A stretch of 64,000 nt of DNA, from positions 1,736,001-1,800,000 of the forward strand of contig NZ_CP078013.2 in the NCBI RefSeq assembly GCF_024112395.2. Reading direction: 5' to 3'. Position 1 is the stretch's first letter; every line of letters begins with the position of its first letter. Source of the DNA: Pseudomonas pergaminensis (GTDB lineage Bacteria; Pseudomonadota; Gammaproteobacteria; Pseudomonadales; Pseudomonadaceae). The translations under genes were made by a program, and so were the position numbers. The notes under the pieces are model-generated. The model was not told the origin of the DNA. It made no database searches and saw only the letters and a list, made by a program, of their open reading frames with translations. This document shows, piece by piece, positions 32,400 through 41,894 of this stretch.

Positions 32400-33746
32400 T
32401 CAATCTCCGGTAGGCAACTCAATTACAAATCTTGTCCACCCCGCCTCAGATTCACCATAAATCCTCCCCCCATGCGCCCGCACAATCGACTGGGTAATTG
32501 CCAACCCCAGCCCCGCATGCTCGCTGCTGCCTTCATGCCGAGCCGGGTCCGCCCGGTAGAACCGATCGAACAACCTCGGTAACAACTGCGTGGGGATACC
32601 TTCGCCGGTGTTCTCGATCGTGAGGGTCACGCCGTCTTGCATGCGTACCCGCACTTCACCGCCCGGCGGGGTAAACCGCAGGGCGTTATCAAGCAGGTTC
32701 GACAATGCGCGGCGCAACATGCCGCGATCACCCATCGTGTGGGCTGTGCCTTCGCGCACCAGGCTGACTTGGGCGTCGTCGGCCAATAACGCAAAAAACT
32801 CCAGCAACGCATCGACTTCATCGGCCAGCGCCAAAGGCTCGCGCTTGGGCATCAGCAACCCATGATCCGCCTTGGCCAGATAGAGCATGTCATTGACCAA
32901 CTGCGCCATCCATTGCAACTCTTCCAGATTGCTGTGCAGCGCTTCGCGATAATCCTCCAGCGGGCGTGGCTGGGTGAGGATCACCTGGGTCTGGGTCAGC
33001 AGGTTCGACAACGGCGTGCGCAGTTCGTGGGCGATGTCGGCGGAGAAGGCCGAAAGGCGTTGGAAGGCATCATCCAGGCGGCCAAGCATGGCGTTGAAGG
33101 TTTGGGCCAGTTCGGCCAGTTCCACTGGCATGTGTTGCTGGGGCAGGCGCTGGGTCAAGGAATGGGCCGACACACTCGCGGCCACTTCCCCCATGCGCCG
33201 TAACGGTCGCAAGCCACTGCGGGCGGCCCAGGCGCCGAGCAGGGCGGTGGCCAGGGCTGACAGGCCGACGGTGAGCCAGATCAAATGCTGCATACGCTGC
33301 AGGAAGTGCTGGTGGTGGGTGATATCCAGCACCAGGGTCAGCTGTGGCGAGTCCGCTTGGCTTGCCCGCAACGGCGCGTTGTAGACCCGGTAGTCGGTGC
33401 CGGCGTTTTGCAGGCTGTGCAGGCCGGGTGCGGTGGGCAGATTGACGCCGGGCGCACCGTCGAACCAACGCTGGCCTTGGGCGGTAATGCGCAGCGCCAG
33501 GTCAGGTTGGCGATTGAGCTCGGCGCGCAGTTGGGCTTCACGTTGCGCGAACACCTGTGGCGAGTCGACACCCTGTAAGGTGCTGCGCAGGTTCACCAGC
33601 TTGCTGTCGAGTTGTTGCTGGTCCAACTCAATGAAGTGGGCCTCGCTGGCCCGGTTGAACAGCACGCCCGCGATCAGCGAGACCACCGCCGTGCAGGCCG
33701 CAAACAGCAACGCCAGGCGGCTGGCCAGGGACAGGCGCTTGATCAA
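32400..33746 (-). CDS. copS: Heavy-metal sensor histidine kinase (CopS/CusS type)
   Basis: A 448-residue membrane kinase. Two membrane segments (about 12-30 and 155-175) enclose a periplasmic sensor. A HAMP domain precedes the phosphorylation motif [12 protein letters not shown], and the ATPase region has [19 protein letters not shown] and GLGLAIT. It overlaps the regulator gene by four bases. The neighbouring cupredoxin and cop box make copper the likely signal. Confidence 0.9.
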   Translation of the reverse strand: MIKRLSLASRLALLFAACTAVVSLIAGVLFNRASEAHFIELDQQQLDSKLVNLRSTLQGVDSPQVFAQREAQLRAELNRQPDLALRITAQGQRWFDGAPGVNLPTAPGLHSLQNAGTDYRVYNAPLRASQADSPQLTLVLDITHHQHFLQRMQHLIWLTVGLSALATALLGAWAARSGLRPLRRMGEVAASVSAHSLTQRLPQQHMPVELAELAQTFNAMLGRLDDAFQRLSAFSADIAHELRTPLSNLLTQTQVILTQPRPLEDYREALHSNLEELQWMAQLVNDMLYLAKADHGLLMPKREPLALADEVDALLEFFALLADDAQVSLVREGTAHTMGDRGMLRRALSNLLDNALRFTPPGGEVRVRMQDGVTLTIENTGEGIPTQLLPRLFDRFYRADPARHEGSSEHAGLGLAITQSIVRAHGGRIYGESEAGWTRFVIELPTGD

Positions 33747-34423
33747 TTGACGCGCTCCTCCAGCACATAACCCATGCCGCGTACGGTGTGGATCAGTTTA
33801 TTCGGGAAGTTGTCGTCGACTTTCAGGCGCAGGCGGCGGATCGCCACTTCGATAATGTTGGTGTCGCTGTCGAAATTCATGTCCCACACCTGGGAGGCGA
33901 TCAGCGATTTGGGCAGCACTTCACCCTGGCGGCGCAGCAGCAGTTCGAGCAGGGAGAACTCCTTGGCCGTCAGGTCGATGCGTTGGCCGTCCCGCTCGAC
34001 ACGGCGACGGATCAGGTCCAGGCGCAGGTCGGCCAGTTGCAGCGCGGTTTCCTGCGGCGTGCTGCTGCCACGGCGCAGCAGGCTGCGCACACGCGCCAAG
34101 AGCTCGGAGAAGGCGAAGGGTTTGACCAGGTAGTCGTCGGCGCCCAGCTCCAGGCCGTGTACACGGTCTTCCACGGCGTCGCGGGCGGTCAGGAACAGCA
34201 CCGGGACGTCCAGGCCGGCAGTGCGCACGGCCTGGAGGATCTGCCAGCCATCACGGCCAGGCAGCATCACATCGAGTATCAACAGGTCGTAGTCGCCGGT
34301 CAGTGCCAGGTGCTGGCCGCTGGTGCCGTCGGCCACCAGTTCGGCGGTAAAACCCGCCTCCGTCAGGCCCTGGCGCAGGTATTGGCCGGTTTTGAGTTGG
34401 TCTTCGACGATCAGCAGTTTCAT
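33743..34423 (-). CDS. copR: Heavy-metal response regulator (CopR/CusR type)
   Basis: A 226-residue OmpR-family regulator. The receiver has Asp51 ([14 protein letters not shown]) as phosphate acceptor and Lys in [11 protein letters not shown]. The C-terminal winged helix ends in [22 protein letters not shown], the signature of the copper/heavy-metal subgroup. It overlaps the kinase gene and is divergent from the cupredoxin gene, with a cop box in the shared interval. Confidence 0.92.
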   Translation of the reverse strand: MKLLIVEDQLKTGQYLRQGLTEAGFTAELVADGTSGQHLALTGDYDLLILDVMLPGRDGWQILQAVRTAGLDVPVLFLTARDAVEDRVHGLELGADDYLVKPFAFSELLARVRSLLRRGSSTPQETALQLADLRLDLIRRRVERDGQRIDLTAKEFSLLELLLRRQGEVLPKSLIASQVWDMNFDSDTNIIEVAIRRLRLKVDDNFPNKLIHTVRGMGYVLEERVN

Positions 34424-34487
34424 GGGCAGCTCTTGGCAACGGGTGACGACGGCTTTATACCTTGGGTGCCAGGGCAGGGGGACAACC

Positions 34488-34502
34488 TGACAAAGTTGTA
34501 AT
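34488..34502. promoter_or_regulatory. Cop box (CopR binding site)
   Basis: TGACAAAGTTGTAAT fits the Pseudomonas cop box TGACA-N4-TGT-N-AT exactly. It lies in the 155-base interval between copR and the cupredoxin gene, where it could serve both. Confidence 0.78.
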
Positions 34503-34578
34503 CTAGCAGTCAGTTGGCTGGCAGCAGCGCACTCTTAGAGTGTGCCCCAGGTCAGTCAGATATTTTTGGAGAGAAGAG

Positions 34579-35091
34579 ATGGCATTGCGTACACCCCTGT
34601 TGCTCGCGGGTTGCCTGCTGGCGTTGAGTTTTGATGCCGTGGCCGATGCTGCACACACCTACGCGTTCGGCGAAGCTGCGCCCGCCAGCCAGGCCACGCG
34701 GACCGTAGAAGTGACCCTGCAGGACATTGCCTTTTCGCCCAAGTCCATTGACGTGAAAGCCGGTGAGACAGTGCGCTTTGTGCTCGTCAACAAAGGCCAG
34801 TTATTGCACGAATTCAACCTGGGCGACGCGGCGATGCATGCCGAGCACCAGAAGGAAATGCTGCAGATGCAGGCCAGCGGCATGCTTACCGCCACTGGCA
34901 TGGGCAAGATGGACCACAGCGCCATGGGCCATGGTGCGATGAAACACGACGATCCCAACAGCGTGTTGGTCGAACCCGGCAAAACCGCCGAGCTGACCTG
35001 GACGTTCACCAAGGCCACGGGCCTGGAGTTTGCCTGCAACCTTCCAGGGCATTACCAGGCGGGCATGGTCGGCACGCTTAACGTCGATTGA
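34579..35091 (+). CDS. Periplasmic cupredoxin (CopI-like)
   Basis: 170 residues with a signal peptide (MALRTPLLLAGCLLALSFDAVA). The mature part is a plastocyanin-type fold with complete type-1 copper ligands: His in LLHEFNLG and Cys, His and Met in FACNLPGHYQAGM. A Met/His-rich insert (MDHSAMGHGAMKHDD) between them suggests extra copper binding. GGAGAGAAG precedes the ATG. It is divergent from copRS and probably induced by copper through the cop box; proteins of this kind contribute to periplasmic copper tolerance. Confidence 0.88.
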   Translation: MALRTPLLLAGCLLALSFDAVADAAHTYAFGEAAPASQATRTVEVTLQDIAFSPKSIDVKAGETVRFVLVNKGQLLHEFNLGDAAMHAEHQKEMLQMQASGMLTATGMGKMDHSAMGHGAMKHDDPNSVLVEPGKTAELTWTFTKATGLEFACNLPGHYQAGMVGTLNVD

Positions 35092-35160
35092 TCCGCTGGC
35101 GCTTAGGCGCGAGGGCAAAGGCTGGTAGACTGGCGCGGTTTATTTAGCCAGGTTTCCGCC

Positions 35161-35991
35161 ATGCATCCCGCAGCCGAACATTCGCCGCTGGGCAAGTCCA
35201 GTGAATACATCTCCACCTACACGCCGTCTTTGCTGTTCCCGATCCCGCGTGCCGCCAAATGGGCCGAACTGGGCCTGAGCGCCGAGACCCTGCCTTACAA
35301 GGGCGTGGATTTCTGGAACTGCTTCGAACTGTCCTGGCTGTTGCCGTCGGGCAAGCCGGTGGTGGCCATCGGCGAATTCAGCATCCCGGCCGACTCGCCG
35401 AATATCATCGAGTCGAAGTCGTTCAAGCTGTACCTCAACTCGTTGAACCAGACCGCGTTTGCCGATACGGCAAGCCTTGAAGCGACCTTGCGCACCGACC
35501 TCAGCGCCGCTGCCGGTGCGCCTGTGAGCGTGCGTATCCGCAGCCTGGCCGAGATCGAGGCAGAAGGGGTGATGGCTTTGCCGGGTGTGTGCATTGATGA
35601 TCTGGATATCAGCGTCAGCAACTACGAGCATCCGCGCCCGGAACTGCTGCGCTGCGATGCCTCGCGCGTGGTCGAGGAAAGCGTGCACAGTCACCTGCTC
35701 AAATCCAACTGTCCGGTGACCAGCCAGCCGGACTGGGGCAGTGTGGTGGTGGAATATCGGGGTTCGGCGCTGGATCACGCGAGCCTGCTGGAATACATCG
35801 TGAGCTTTCGCCAGCACTCGGACTTCCATGAGCAGTGTGTGGAGCGCATCTTCCTGGACTTGCAGCGCTTGCTGAAGCCGGAAAAATTGACCGTGTATGC
35901 GCGGTATGTGCGGCGGGGTGGGTTGGATATCAACCCGTACCGCAGTACTGAGGATGTGGCGTTCCAGAACGTGCGCCTGGCTCGCCAGTAG
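35161..35991 (+). CDS. queF: NADPH-dependent 7-cyano-7-deazaguanine reductase
   Basis: A 276-residue, long-type (bicistronic fold) QueF that reduces preQ0 to preQ1 for queuosine tRNA modification. The catalytic Cys is in [14 protein letters not shown] (about residue 181), the substrate motif [11 protein letters not shown] is near 81-91, and a C-terminal T-fold ends [17 protein letters not shown]. It stands alone, followed by a REP pair. Confidence 0.96.
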   Translation: MHPAAEHSPLGKSSEYISTYTPSLLFPIPRAAKWAELGLSAETLPYKGVDFWNCFELSWLLPSGKPVVAIGEFSIPADSPNIIESKSFKLYLNSLNQTAFADTASLEATLRTDLSAAAGAPVSVRIRSLAEIEAEGVMALPGVCIDDLDISVSNYEHPRPELLRCDASRVVEESVHSHLLKSNCPVTSQPDWGSVVVEYRGSALDHASLLEYIVSFRQHSDFHEQCVERIFLDLQRLLKPEKLTVYARYVRRGGLDINPYRSTEDVAFQNVRLARQ

Positions 35992-36006
35992 CTATCACGT
36001 AAATCT

Positions 36007-36099
36007 AATGTGGGAGCTGGCTTGCCTGCGATGACGGTGTATCAGTCACCTGATGGATGACTTAATGATCGCTATCGCAGGCAAGCCAGCTCCCACATT
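36007..36099. repeat. REPIN-type inverted REP pair
   Basis: AATGTGGGAGCTGGCTTGCCTGCGAT and its exact inverted copy flank a 41-base spacer. The same sequence recurs at 40326. Confidence 0.9.
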
Positions 36100-36127
36100 T
36101 TGCTTCTGTGCTGGGCGGGGGACTGTA

Positions 36128-36394
36128 TTAGATCCCCATGCTGCCCAGCGTGTTCATGATATTGCGCAATGTCCCGGAAATAACCGGGTGCTCAGCATCG
36201 AACTCGATGGCCGCTTGATTGACATCGTCGGAAATACTGGGTGTTTGAGTGGCCGGCTCAAGTTCGAGTTGTAATTCAAACTTGGCAATCAAGGCTTCCA
36301 GTGCTTCACGCTTTTCTTCCGACAGCGGCGGTTCCTGTTCCAACTGCCCGCGCAGGATCTCGACCTGTTCTTCCAGTTTTTTGCGATCAGGCAT
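36128..36394 (-). CDS. DUF4404 family small protein
   Basis: 88 residues. A helical coiled coil (KKLEEQVEILRGQLEQEPPLSEEKREALEALIAK, in overlapping heptads) is followed by an acidic linker and a C-terminal segment FDAEHPVISGTLRNIMNTLGSMGI, the DUF4404 pattern. AAGGAA lies 8 bases before the ATG at 36394; a longer in-frame opening is rejected. Function unknown. Confidence 0.78.
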   Translation of the reverse strand: MPDRKKLEEQVEILRGQLEQEPPLSEEKREALEALIAKFELQLELEPATQTPSISDDVNQAAIEFDAEHPVISGTLRNIMNTLGSMGI

Positions 36395-36504
36395 GACGTG
36401 TTTCCTTTTATCGATAGGCACTGGCATAGACCGCGGCACGCCGAGAAAGGTCTACGGGCTGACCTGTAGATTAATCCACTGGCGCCGACCGTGCATGATC
36501 CGTG

Positions 36505-37113
36505 TCAGGGCTTCTCGCCTTTAAGCTGGCGCAGGCTGATGTCGGCCAGGCACGTGCCGAGTTCGCCCAGGTGATCGATCACCGAGTGCACCCCCAGCCC
36601 GTACAGCGCGAGGGTGGCCTTGCCGCGCTTGAATTCGCGTTCCTGTTCGGTCAGTGCCTGCCATTGCTCGGGTGCCATGCCGCACAGCGAGCCGCAGGAG
36701 GCCAGCCCGATGGTCCACAACCCGGCATTGAGGCCTGATTGCAGCAGGCGTGGTTCGCCGCTGACCAACACGCAGCCCTCCAAGCGTTCGATATTCAGTG
36801 CCATCAAGGCTTGCCAGCAAGCATGGGGCGCGGGCCAGCGAATGGAGGAGGGCGGCGTGGCCTTGATCCAGTCGGGCAGCGTGGCGGCCAGGGGGGCGGT
36901 GACGGCGGGGGGGAGTTCATCCAGCCAGGCGCAGGGCACGCCTTGTTCCTTGAGGCTGCGCAGGATCTTCAGCGCCCCCGGTGTGGCTTGGGAGTCGGGA
37001 GAAGGGGAATCGGAGCGTGCCTGGGAACCGAAGTCCACCAGGCAGCCACTCAGGCCAAACAGAACGGCGGTCAAGGCGGGAGCGCTGGCGATGGCTATCT
37101 CGGCGTGAGGCAT
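36505..37113 (-). CDS. HAD-superfamily protein lacking the nucleophile Asp
   Basis: 202 residues related to phosphonoacetaldehyde hydrolase-like HAD proteins. Motif I should read F-D-x-x-G-T-x-V-D but here reads VLFGLSGCLVDFGS, so the catalytic Asp is Gly and the Thr is Cys. Later HAD elements are still visible (LVSGEPRLLQSGLNAGLWTIGLA). It is probably catalytically dead and serves as a binding or regulatory protein. It lies divergent from mlaA; I recall the same gene near vacJ/mlaA in P. aeruginosa (PA2803 region). Confidence 0.75.
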   Translation of the reverse strand: MPHAEIAIASAPALTAVLFGLSGCLVDFGSQARSDSPSPDSQATPGALKILRSLKEQGVPCAWLDELPPAVTAPLAATLPDWIKATPPSSIRWPAPHACWQALMALNIERLEGCVLVSGEPRLLQSGLNAGLWTIGLASCGSLCGMAPEQWQALTEQEREFKRGKATLALYGLGVHSVIDHLGELGTCLADISLRQLKGEKP

Positions 37114-37308
37114 GTCGACATCCCTGAAATAGCGTTAACGCTATCGAGTCGGGATGACAAGCCGATGACAGGATTGTTAATTGTAGGAATTTTGTCCATT
37201 TTAGGTCTGACGTTTCCTAGTTGCTGCTTAATTGGCGACTTCCGTCATATACTGACCGCCTTATTCAGGGCATAGCGCCCATGACAGACCATTCAAGGAG
37301 CAAAAGCT

Positions 37309-37998
37309 ATGCGCTGGAGCCACTACTTCGCTCAGTTGTCAGTGTGTGCCACTGTCCTGCTGGCCCCGTTTGCCGCGCACGCAGCGTCGGAAGACGACCC
37401 GTGGGAAAGCATCAACCGCCCGATTTTCACCTTCAACGATACCGTGGACACCTACGCCCTCAAGCCATTGGCCCAGGGCTATCAGTTTGTAACACCGCAA
37501 TTCGTCCAGGATGGCGTGCACAACTTCTTCCGCAACATCGGCGATGTCGGCAACCTGGCCAACAACGTGCTGCAGCTCAAACCCCATAATGCCGGTGTCG
37601 ACACCGCCCGCCTGCTGGTCAACACCACCTTCGGCGTGCTGGGCTTCATCGACGTAGGCACCAAAATGGGGCTGCAACGCAGCGACGAAGACTTTGGCCA
37701 GACTCTCGGCTACTGGGGTGTCGGTAGCGGCCCTTACGTGATGCTGCCACTGCTGGGCCCGAGCACCTTGCGTGACGCGCCGTCCAAGTACGTGGACAGC
37801 TACACCCAACCGTATCGCTACATGAACGATATCGGCTGGCGCAACAGCACCTTCGGCCTGAACATCGTTGACACCCGTGCCAGCCTGCTCGACAGCGAGA
37901 AGCTGATCACCGGTGACAAGTACACCTTTATCCGTAACGCTTACCTGCAGAACCGCGAGTTCAAGGTCAAGGACGGCAAGGTCGTCGACGACTTTTAA
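37309..37998 (+). CDS. mlaA: MlaA/VacJ family outer-membrane lipid asymmetry protein
   Basis: 229 residues. The VacJ core begins at DDPWESINRPIFTFNDTVD and continues with NFFRNIGDVGNLANN, FGQTLGYWGVGSGPYVMLPLLGPS. It removes misplaced phospholipids from the outer membrane for the Mla pathway. The signal sequence ends AHA-ASED and has no lipobox (the only Cys, residue 13, follows Val), so it is predicted to be processed by signal peptidase I rather than lipidated. It is followed by a bidirectional terminator. Confidence 0.9.
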   Translation: MRWSHYFAQLSVCATVLLAPFAAHAASEDDPWESINRPIFTFNDTVDTYALKPLAQGYQFVTPQFVQDGVHNFFRNIGDVGNLANNVLQLKPHNAGVDTARLLVNTTFGVLGFIDVGTKMGLQRSDEDFGQTLGYWGVGSGPYVMLPLLGPSTLRDAPSKYVDSYTQPYRYMNDIGWRNSTFGLNIVDTRASLLDSEKLITGDKYTFIRNAYLQNREFKVKDGKVVDDF

Positions 37999-38017
37999 GC
38001 CGTGACTTTTTGAAATG

Positions 38018-38049
38018 AAAAAAGGCGACCCTCAGCGGTCGCCTTTTTT
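38018..38049. terminator. Bidirectional terminator between mlaA and pilZ gene
   Basis: AAAAAAGGCGACC / GGTCGCCTTTTTT hairpin, flanked by A and T runs, between convergent genes. Confidence 0.92.
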
Positions 38050-38060
38050 GTGCGCGGTGT

Positions 38061-38357
38061 TCAGCGCATTTTCAGGATTCTGAGGCCCAGGTGCTGGTCG
38101 TCACCGCTGGCTTTGGTCCAGACCACCTCGGTGTCCGCCTCCAGGCCCTTGAGGGCGGCGTGCTCCGAATCGATGCGCACGGTCAACAGGTCGCCTACGT
38201 TGAACTGGCGAGGCGCCTGCACCTGCATGCCGGAGCTGGACAGGTCTACGCAAACCCCAGCGATCTCCTGGCCTGCGTGGATCAAAGACACATCGGCATC
38301 CACACGCATGCGGATGAAATCGCGTTTTTCGGCGTAGTCGCGCTCGTGTTCGCTCAT
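38061..38357 (-). CDS. PilZ domain protein
   Basis: 98 residues, a single PilZ domain. Both c-di-GMP motifs are intact: RDFIR (RxxxR) near the N-terminus and DLSSSG (DxSxxG) at about residue 43, so it should bind c-di-GMP. The start at 38357 has AAGGA 9 bases upstream; an ATG three codons earlier is too close to that site. It lies just ahead of, and divergent to, rssB. Confidence 0.88.
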   Translation of the reverse strand: MSEHERDYAEKRDFIRMRVDADVSLIHAGQEIAGVCVDLSSSGMQVQAPRQFNVGDLLTVRIDSEHAALKGLEADTEVVWTKASGDDQHLGLRILKMR

Positions 38358-38633
38358 GGGCTTCATCCTTACTTTGTGTTGTGGTCGTGCCTGTTCTTAT
38401 AACTCCCGGTGATTTGCGGTGTAAAGACGCCCGGCGACCATCGGCATGAGCTTGAAACCCCTCACGGATGGGAGTACCGTCTGCGCCTTAGAAGGGCACC
38501 TCTGCTTTACCTTTGTGCATGGGCCAAATCCCAATGCTTTGTAGGACAGAGAGGCTAGAAAGCGAATCCAGTACGTGAGCCCGGCCATTGCCGAGCCGCC
38601 TACGCCAACCTAATTCTGGCGCCGTTTGCCCAC

Positions 38634-39815
38634 ATGCAAAAAACCAGTGCCACGCTGCTGATAATCGATGACGACGAAGTAGTGCGCGCGAGCCTCGCGG
38701 CCTATTTGGAAGACAGTGGCTTCAGCGTCCTGCAGGCCAGTAATGGCCAACAGGGTCTCCAGGTGTTCGAGCGCGACCAGCCCGACCTAGTGATCTGCGA
38801 CCTGCGCATGCCCCAGATGGGCGGCCTGGAGCTGATTCGCCAGGTGACCGAGCGTGCGCCACAGACGCCGGTGATTGTCGTGTCCGGTGCCGGCGTGATG
38901 AACGATGCCGTCGAGGCCCTGCGCCTGGGCGCTGCCGACTACCTGATCAAGCCCCTGGAAGACCTGGCCGTGCTGGAGCACTCGGTGCGCCGCGCGCTGG
39001 ACCGGGCCCGCCTGCTGGTCGAGAACCAGCGCTACCGCGAAAAGCTCGAAACCGCCAACCGCGAACTCGAAGCCAGCCTGAACCTGCTCCAGGAAGACCA
39101 GAATGCCGGTCGCCAGGTGCAGATGAACATGTTGCCGGTCAGCCCGTGGACCATCGACGAATTCAAGTTTGCGCACCAGATCATCCCGTCGCTGTACCTG
39201 TCGGGTGATTTTGTCGACTATTTCCGCGTTGATGAGCGCCGGGTGGCGTTCTACCTGGCCGACGTGTCCGGCCACGGCGCTTCTTCAGCGTTTGTCACCG
39301 TGTTGTTGAAGTTCATGACCACACGGTTGCTGTTCGAATCCAAACGCAATGGCACCTTGCCGGAGTTCACCCCCTCCGAGGTGCTGGGCCACATCAACCG
39401 AGGTCTGATCAGCTGCAAGCTGGGCAAGCACGTGACGATGGTCGGCGGCGTTATTGATGAAGAAACCGGTCTTTTGACCTACAGCATCGGCGGTCACCTG
39501 CCGATGCCGGTTTTATACACTCCAGACAGTGTGCGTTATCTGGAAGGGCGTGGTCTGCCGGTGGGCTTGTTCAATGAAGCCACCTACGAAGACCACATCC
39601 TGGAACTGCCGCCGACTTTCAGCCTTACGCTGATGTCCGATGGCATCCTGGACCTTCTTCCAGAGCCTACACTCAAAGAGAAAGAAGCTGCCTTGCCCCA
39701 AAAGGTCAAGTCGGCGGGCGGCAGCCTGGATGGCCTGCGGCAGGTTTTTGGATTGGCCACGCTAGGGGAGATGCCGGATGATATCGCCCTATTGGTGTTG
39801 AGCAGGAATCTTTGA
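38634..39815 (+). CDS. rssB: Response regulator RssB with PP2C phosphatase domain
   Basis: 393 residues. An N-terminal receiver (acceptor Asp56 in VICDLRMPQ, Lys in LIKPLED) is joined by a coiled coil to a SpoIIE/PP2C-type domain (FYLADVSGHGASSAF; LMSDGILDL). In Pseudomonas this form of RssB works with the antagonist RssC to control sigma-S availability, unlike the enterobacterial adaptor form. It has no evident Shine-Dalgarno sequence. The stop overlaps the rssC start by one base (TGATG). Confidence 0.9.
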   Translation: MQKTSATLLIIDDDEVVRASLAAYLEDSGFSVLQASNGQQGLQVFERDQPDLVICDLRMPQMGGLELIRQVTERAPQTPVIVVSGAGVMNDAVEALRLGAADYLIKPLEDLAVLEHSVRRALDRARLLVENQRYREKLETANRELEASLNLLQEDQNAGRQVQMNMLPVSPWTIDEFKFAHQIIPSLYLSGDFVDYFRVDERRVAFYLADVSGHGASSAFVTVLLKFMTTRLLFESKRNGTLPEFTPSEVLGHINRGLISCKLGKHVTMVGGVIDEETGLLTYSIGGHLPMPVLYTPDSVRYLEGRGLPVGLFNEATYEDHILELPPTFSLTLMSDGILDLLPEPTLKEKEAALPQKVKSAGGSLDGLRQVFGLATLGEMPDDIALLVLSRNL

Positions 39816-40297
39816 TGAGTACCGGAAGAATCCAGTTCGCCGAGCAAGACGGGACCTTCGTCCTGAAGTTTGTCGGTGAAGTGCGCCTGACCTTGTGTTC
39901 GGCGCTGGATGCGACGATTGAGCGGATCTTCACAGCCTTGAATTTCTCGGCGATCGTGATCGATCTGACCGAAACCCGCAGCATCGATAGCACCACGCTG
40001 GGCCTGTTGGCCAAGCTGTCCATTTTGTCTCGGCAGAAGGTCGGCCTGTTGCCGACTGTCGTCACCACCCACGAAGACATCACTCGGCTGCTGCAGTCCA
40101 TGGGCTTTGATCAGGTGTTCAACATCGTTGACCGCCCGATCCCCTGCCCGGAATGCTTGACCGACCTGCCGTCCCAGGACCAGTCCGAGGAAGTCGTGCG
40201 GGTCAAGGTGCTGGAAGCGCACAAGATCCTGATGGGCTTGAACGAGTCCAACCGCGAAGCCTTCCACGACCTCGTCAACGCGTTAGAGCGCCACTGA
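39815..40297 (+). CDS. rssC: Anti-sigma factor antagonist RssC (STAS domain)
   Basis: 160 residues. A STAS domain covers about 1-110, with the phosphorylatable Ser/Thr motif RSIDSTTLGLLAKL (about residue 55). A ~50-residue helical extension follows. It is translationally coupled to rssB, whose PP2C domain presumably dephosphorylates it. The pair resembles partner-switching modules controlling sigma factor activity. A bidirectional terminator and REP pair follow. Confidence 0.88.
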   Translation: MSTGRIQFAEQDGTFVLKFVGEVRLTLCSALDATIERIFTALNFSAIVIDLTETRSIDSTTLGLLAKLSILSRQKVGLLPTVVTTHEDITRLLQSMGFDQVFNIVDRPIPCPECLTDLPSQDQSEEVVRVKVLEAHKILMGLNESNREAFHDLVNALERH

Positions 40298-40325
40298 TCT
40301 GCTCGGCTGCTGGAAAACCGTCCAA

Positions 40326-40413
40326 TGTGGGAGCTGGCTTGCCTGCGATAGCTGTACGTCAGCCACCTATGTATTGCTGACCCACCGCTATCGCAGGCAA
40401 GCCAGCTCCCACA
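40326..40413. repeat. REPIN-type inverted REP pair
   Basis: TGTGGGAGCTGGCTTGCCTGCGATA and its exact inverted copy around a 38-base spacer; same family as 36007. Confidence 0.9.
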
Positions 40414-40452
40414 GTTGATCCGAGGTCGGCCTGAGGTACGGGACACAAGCAT

Positions 40453-40489
40453 AAAAAAGGGCGGCACCCGCAAGGGTACCGCCCTTTTT
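40453..40489. terminator. Bidirectional terminator between rssC and tal
   Basis: AAAAAAGGGCGGCACCC / GGGTACCGCCCTTTTT hairpin with one mismatch, flanked by A and T runs, between convergent genes. Confidence 0.9.
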
Positions 40490-40502
40490 GTCGCCGCCTG
40501 CT

Positions 40503-41429
40503 TTACAGCTTGGCAGTCAACAACGCTTCAAGCTTCTCTTGGTCGCGAGCAAACTGACGAATCCCCTCCGCCAACTTCTCAGTCGCCATCGCATCCTCGT
40601 TGGACTCCCAACGGAACTGCGCTTCAGTCAAATGCACACGCGCTTCACCGGCATGGCCTGGCGACAACTTGCGCTCCAGCTTGCCTTCATCGGCCGCCAG
40701 CTTCTCCAGCAAGTCGGGGCTGATGGTCAGGCGATCGCAGCCAGCCAGCTCTTCGATCTGGCTCAGGTTGCGGAAGCTCGCACCCATCACCACGGTCTTG
40801 TAGCCGTTGGCCTTGTAGTAGTTGTAGATGCGGGTCACCGACTGCACGCCCGGGTCTTCAGCACCGGTGTAGTCGTTGCCATTGGCCTTTTTGTACCAAT
40901 CGTAGATACGGCCCACGAACGGCGAGATCAGGAACACGCCAGCCTCTGCACACGCCACAGCCTGGGCGAACGAGAACAGCAGGGTCAGGTTGGTCTGGAT
41001 GCCTTCTTTTTCCAGCTTCTCCGCCGCGCGGATGCCTTCCCAGGTGGAGGCGATCTTGATCAGCACGCGGTCGCGGCCAACGCCGGCTTTGTCGTACAGG
41101 TCGATCAGACGGTGCGCACGCTTGAGAATGGCAGCTTCGTCGAATGACAGGCGGGCATCCACCTCGGTGGAAATGCGGCCCGGCACTACTTTGAGGATCT
41201 CTTGACCCACCGCCACCGCAAAACGGTCGCTGGCCAGGCCTACGTCACCGTTGCAGTCCTTTACGGCTTCGTCCAGCAGGTTGGCATAGCCTGGGATCGA
41301 AGCGGCCTTGAGCAGCAGGGAAGGGTTGGTGGTGGCGTCTTGCGGCTTGAGCTTGGCGAGGGTAGAAAAATCGCCGGTATCGGCTACGACAGTGGTGAAT
41401 TGCTTGAGTTGTTCCAGCTTGGAAGTCAT
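40503..41429 (-). CDS. tal: Transaldolase
   Basis: A 308-residue class I transaldolase of the pentose phosphate pathway. The Schiff-base Lys is in [12 protein letters not shown] (about residue 132), and N-terminal [10 protein letters not shown] and [13 protein letters not shown] are family signatures. The start at 41429 ([10 protein letters not shown]) gives the usual length, although only a weak AGAGC lies upstream; a longer in-frame opening is rejected. Confidence 0.95.
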   Translation of the reverse strand: MTSKLEQLKQFTTVVADTGDFSTLAKLKPQDATTNPSLLLKAASIPGYANLLDEAVKDCNGDVGLASDRFAVAVGQEILKVVPGRISTEVDARLSFDEAAILKRAHRLIDLYDKAGVGRDRVLIKIASTWEGIRAAEKLEKEGIQTNLTLLFSFAQAVACAEAGVFLISPFVGRIYDWYKKANGNDYTGAEDPGVQSVTRIYNYYKANGYKTVVMGASFRNLSQIEELAGCDRLTISPDLLEKLAADEGKLERKLSPGHAGEARVHLTEAQFRWESNEDAMATEKLAEGIRQFARDQEKLEALLTAKL

Positions 41430-41894
41430 GGGCGTGCTCTGTCCTGTGGGTCTGATGACATTACCCGAGCGCCGACAGGCGCTCAAGGGCGCAAATGCGT
41501 TCGATCGTTTGCGAGGGCAATAACGTGAAAACAGCCGTTTGAATCACCGGCCTTGGTGCTAGATAGGAGGCCAAAACGGGCAGCAGGTTCAACCCAATTC
41601 GAGCTGCTGTAGGCGCTGGCTTGTCAGCGATGAGCATAGGTACCTACATAGCTCTGGGTACGGCGCCGGATCTGTGGAGAGTAAGCTTTTTCCTGCCGTC
41701 GGCCTGACACACACGACCGCTATCTATCTGTTGCCCCGCAATCCAAATGTGGGAGCTGGCTTGCCTACGAAGGCGGCCTGACAGCCGACCGCTATCTATC
41801 TGTTGCCCTGCAATCCAAATGTGGTTGCTTCAGAATCGTGTAGATATCTACGCAGCGATGAGCGCAGGAAGCCCACCCAATCATCAACCGCAAC
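41430..41894. other. Intergenic region with REP remnants and a 72-base tandem duplication
   Basis: This 465-base gap between tal and dusA has no credible gene. It contains a decayed REP (TGTAGGCGCTGGCTTGTCAGCGATG, ~41608) and a REP half (AATGTGGGAGCTGGCTTGCC, ~41746). A 39-base sequence occurs twice with one mismatch, at 41714-41752 and 41786-41824, so a unit of about 72 bases carrying the REP half has been tandemly duplicated. The tal promoter should lie near its right-hand side of tal, but no clear hexamers are seen. Confidence 0.7.
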
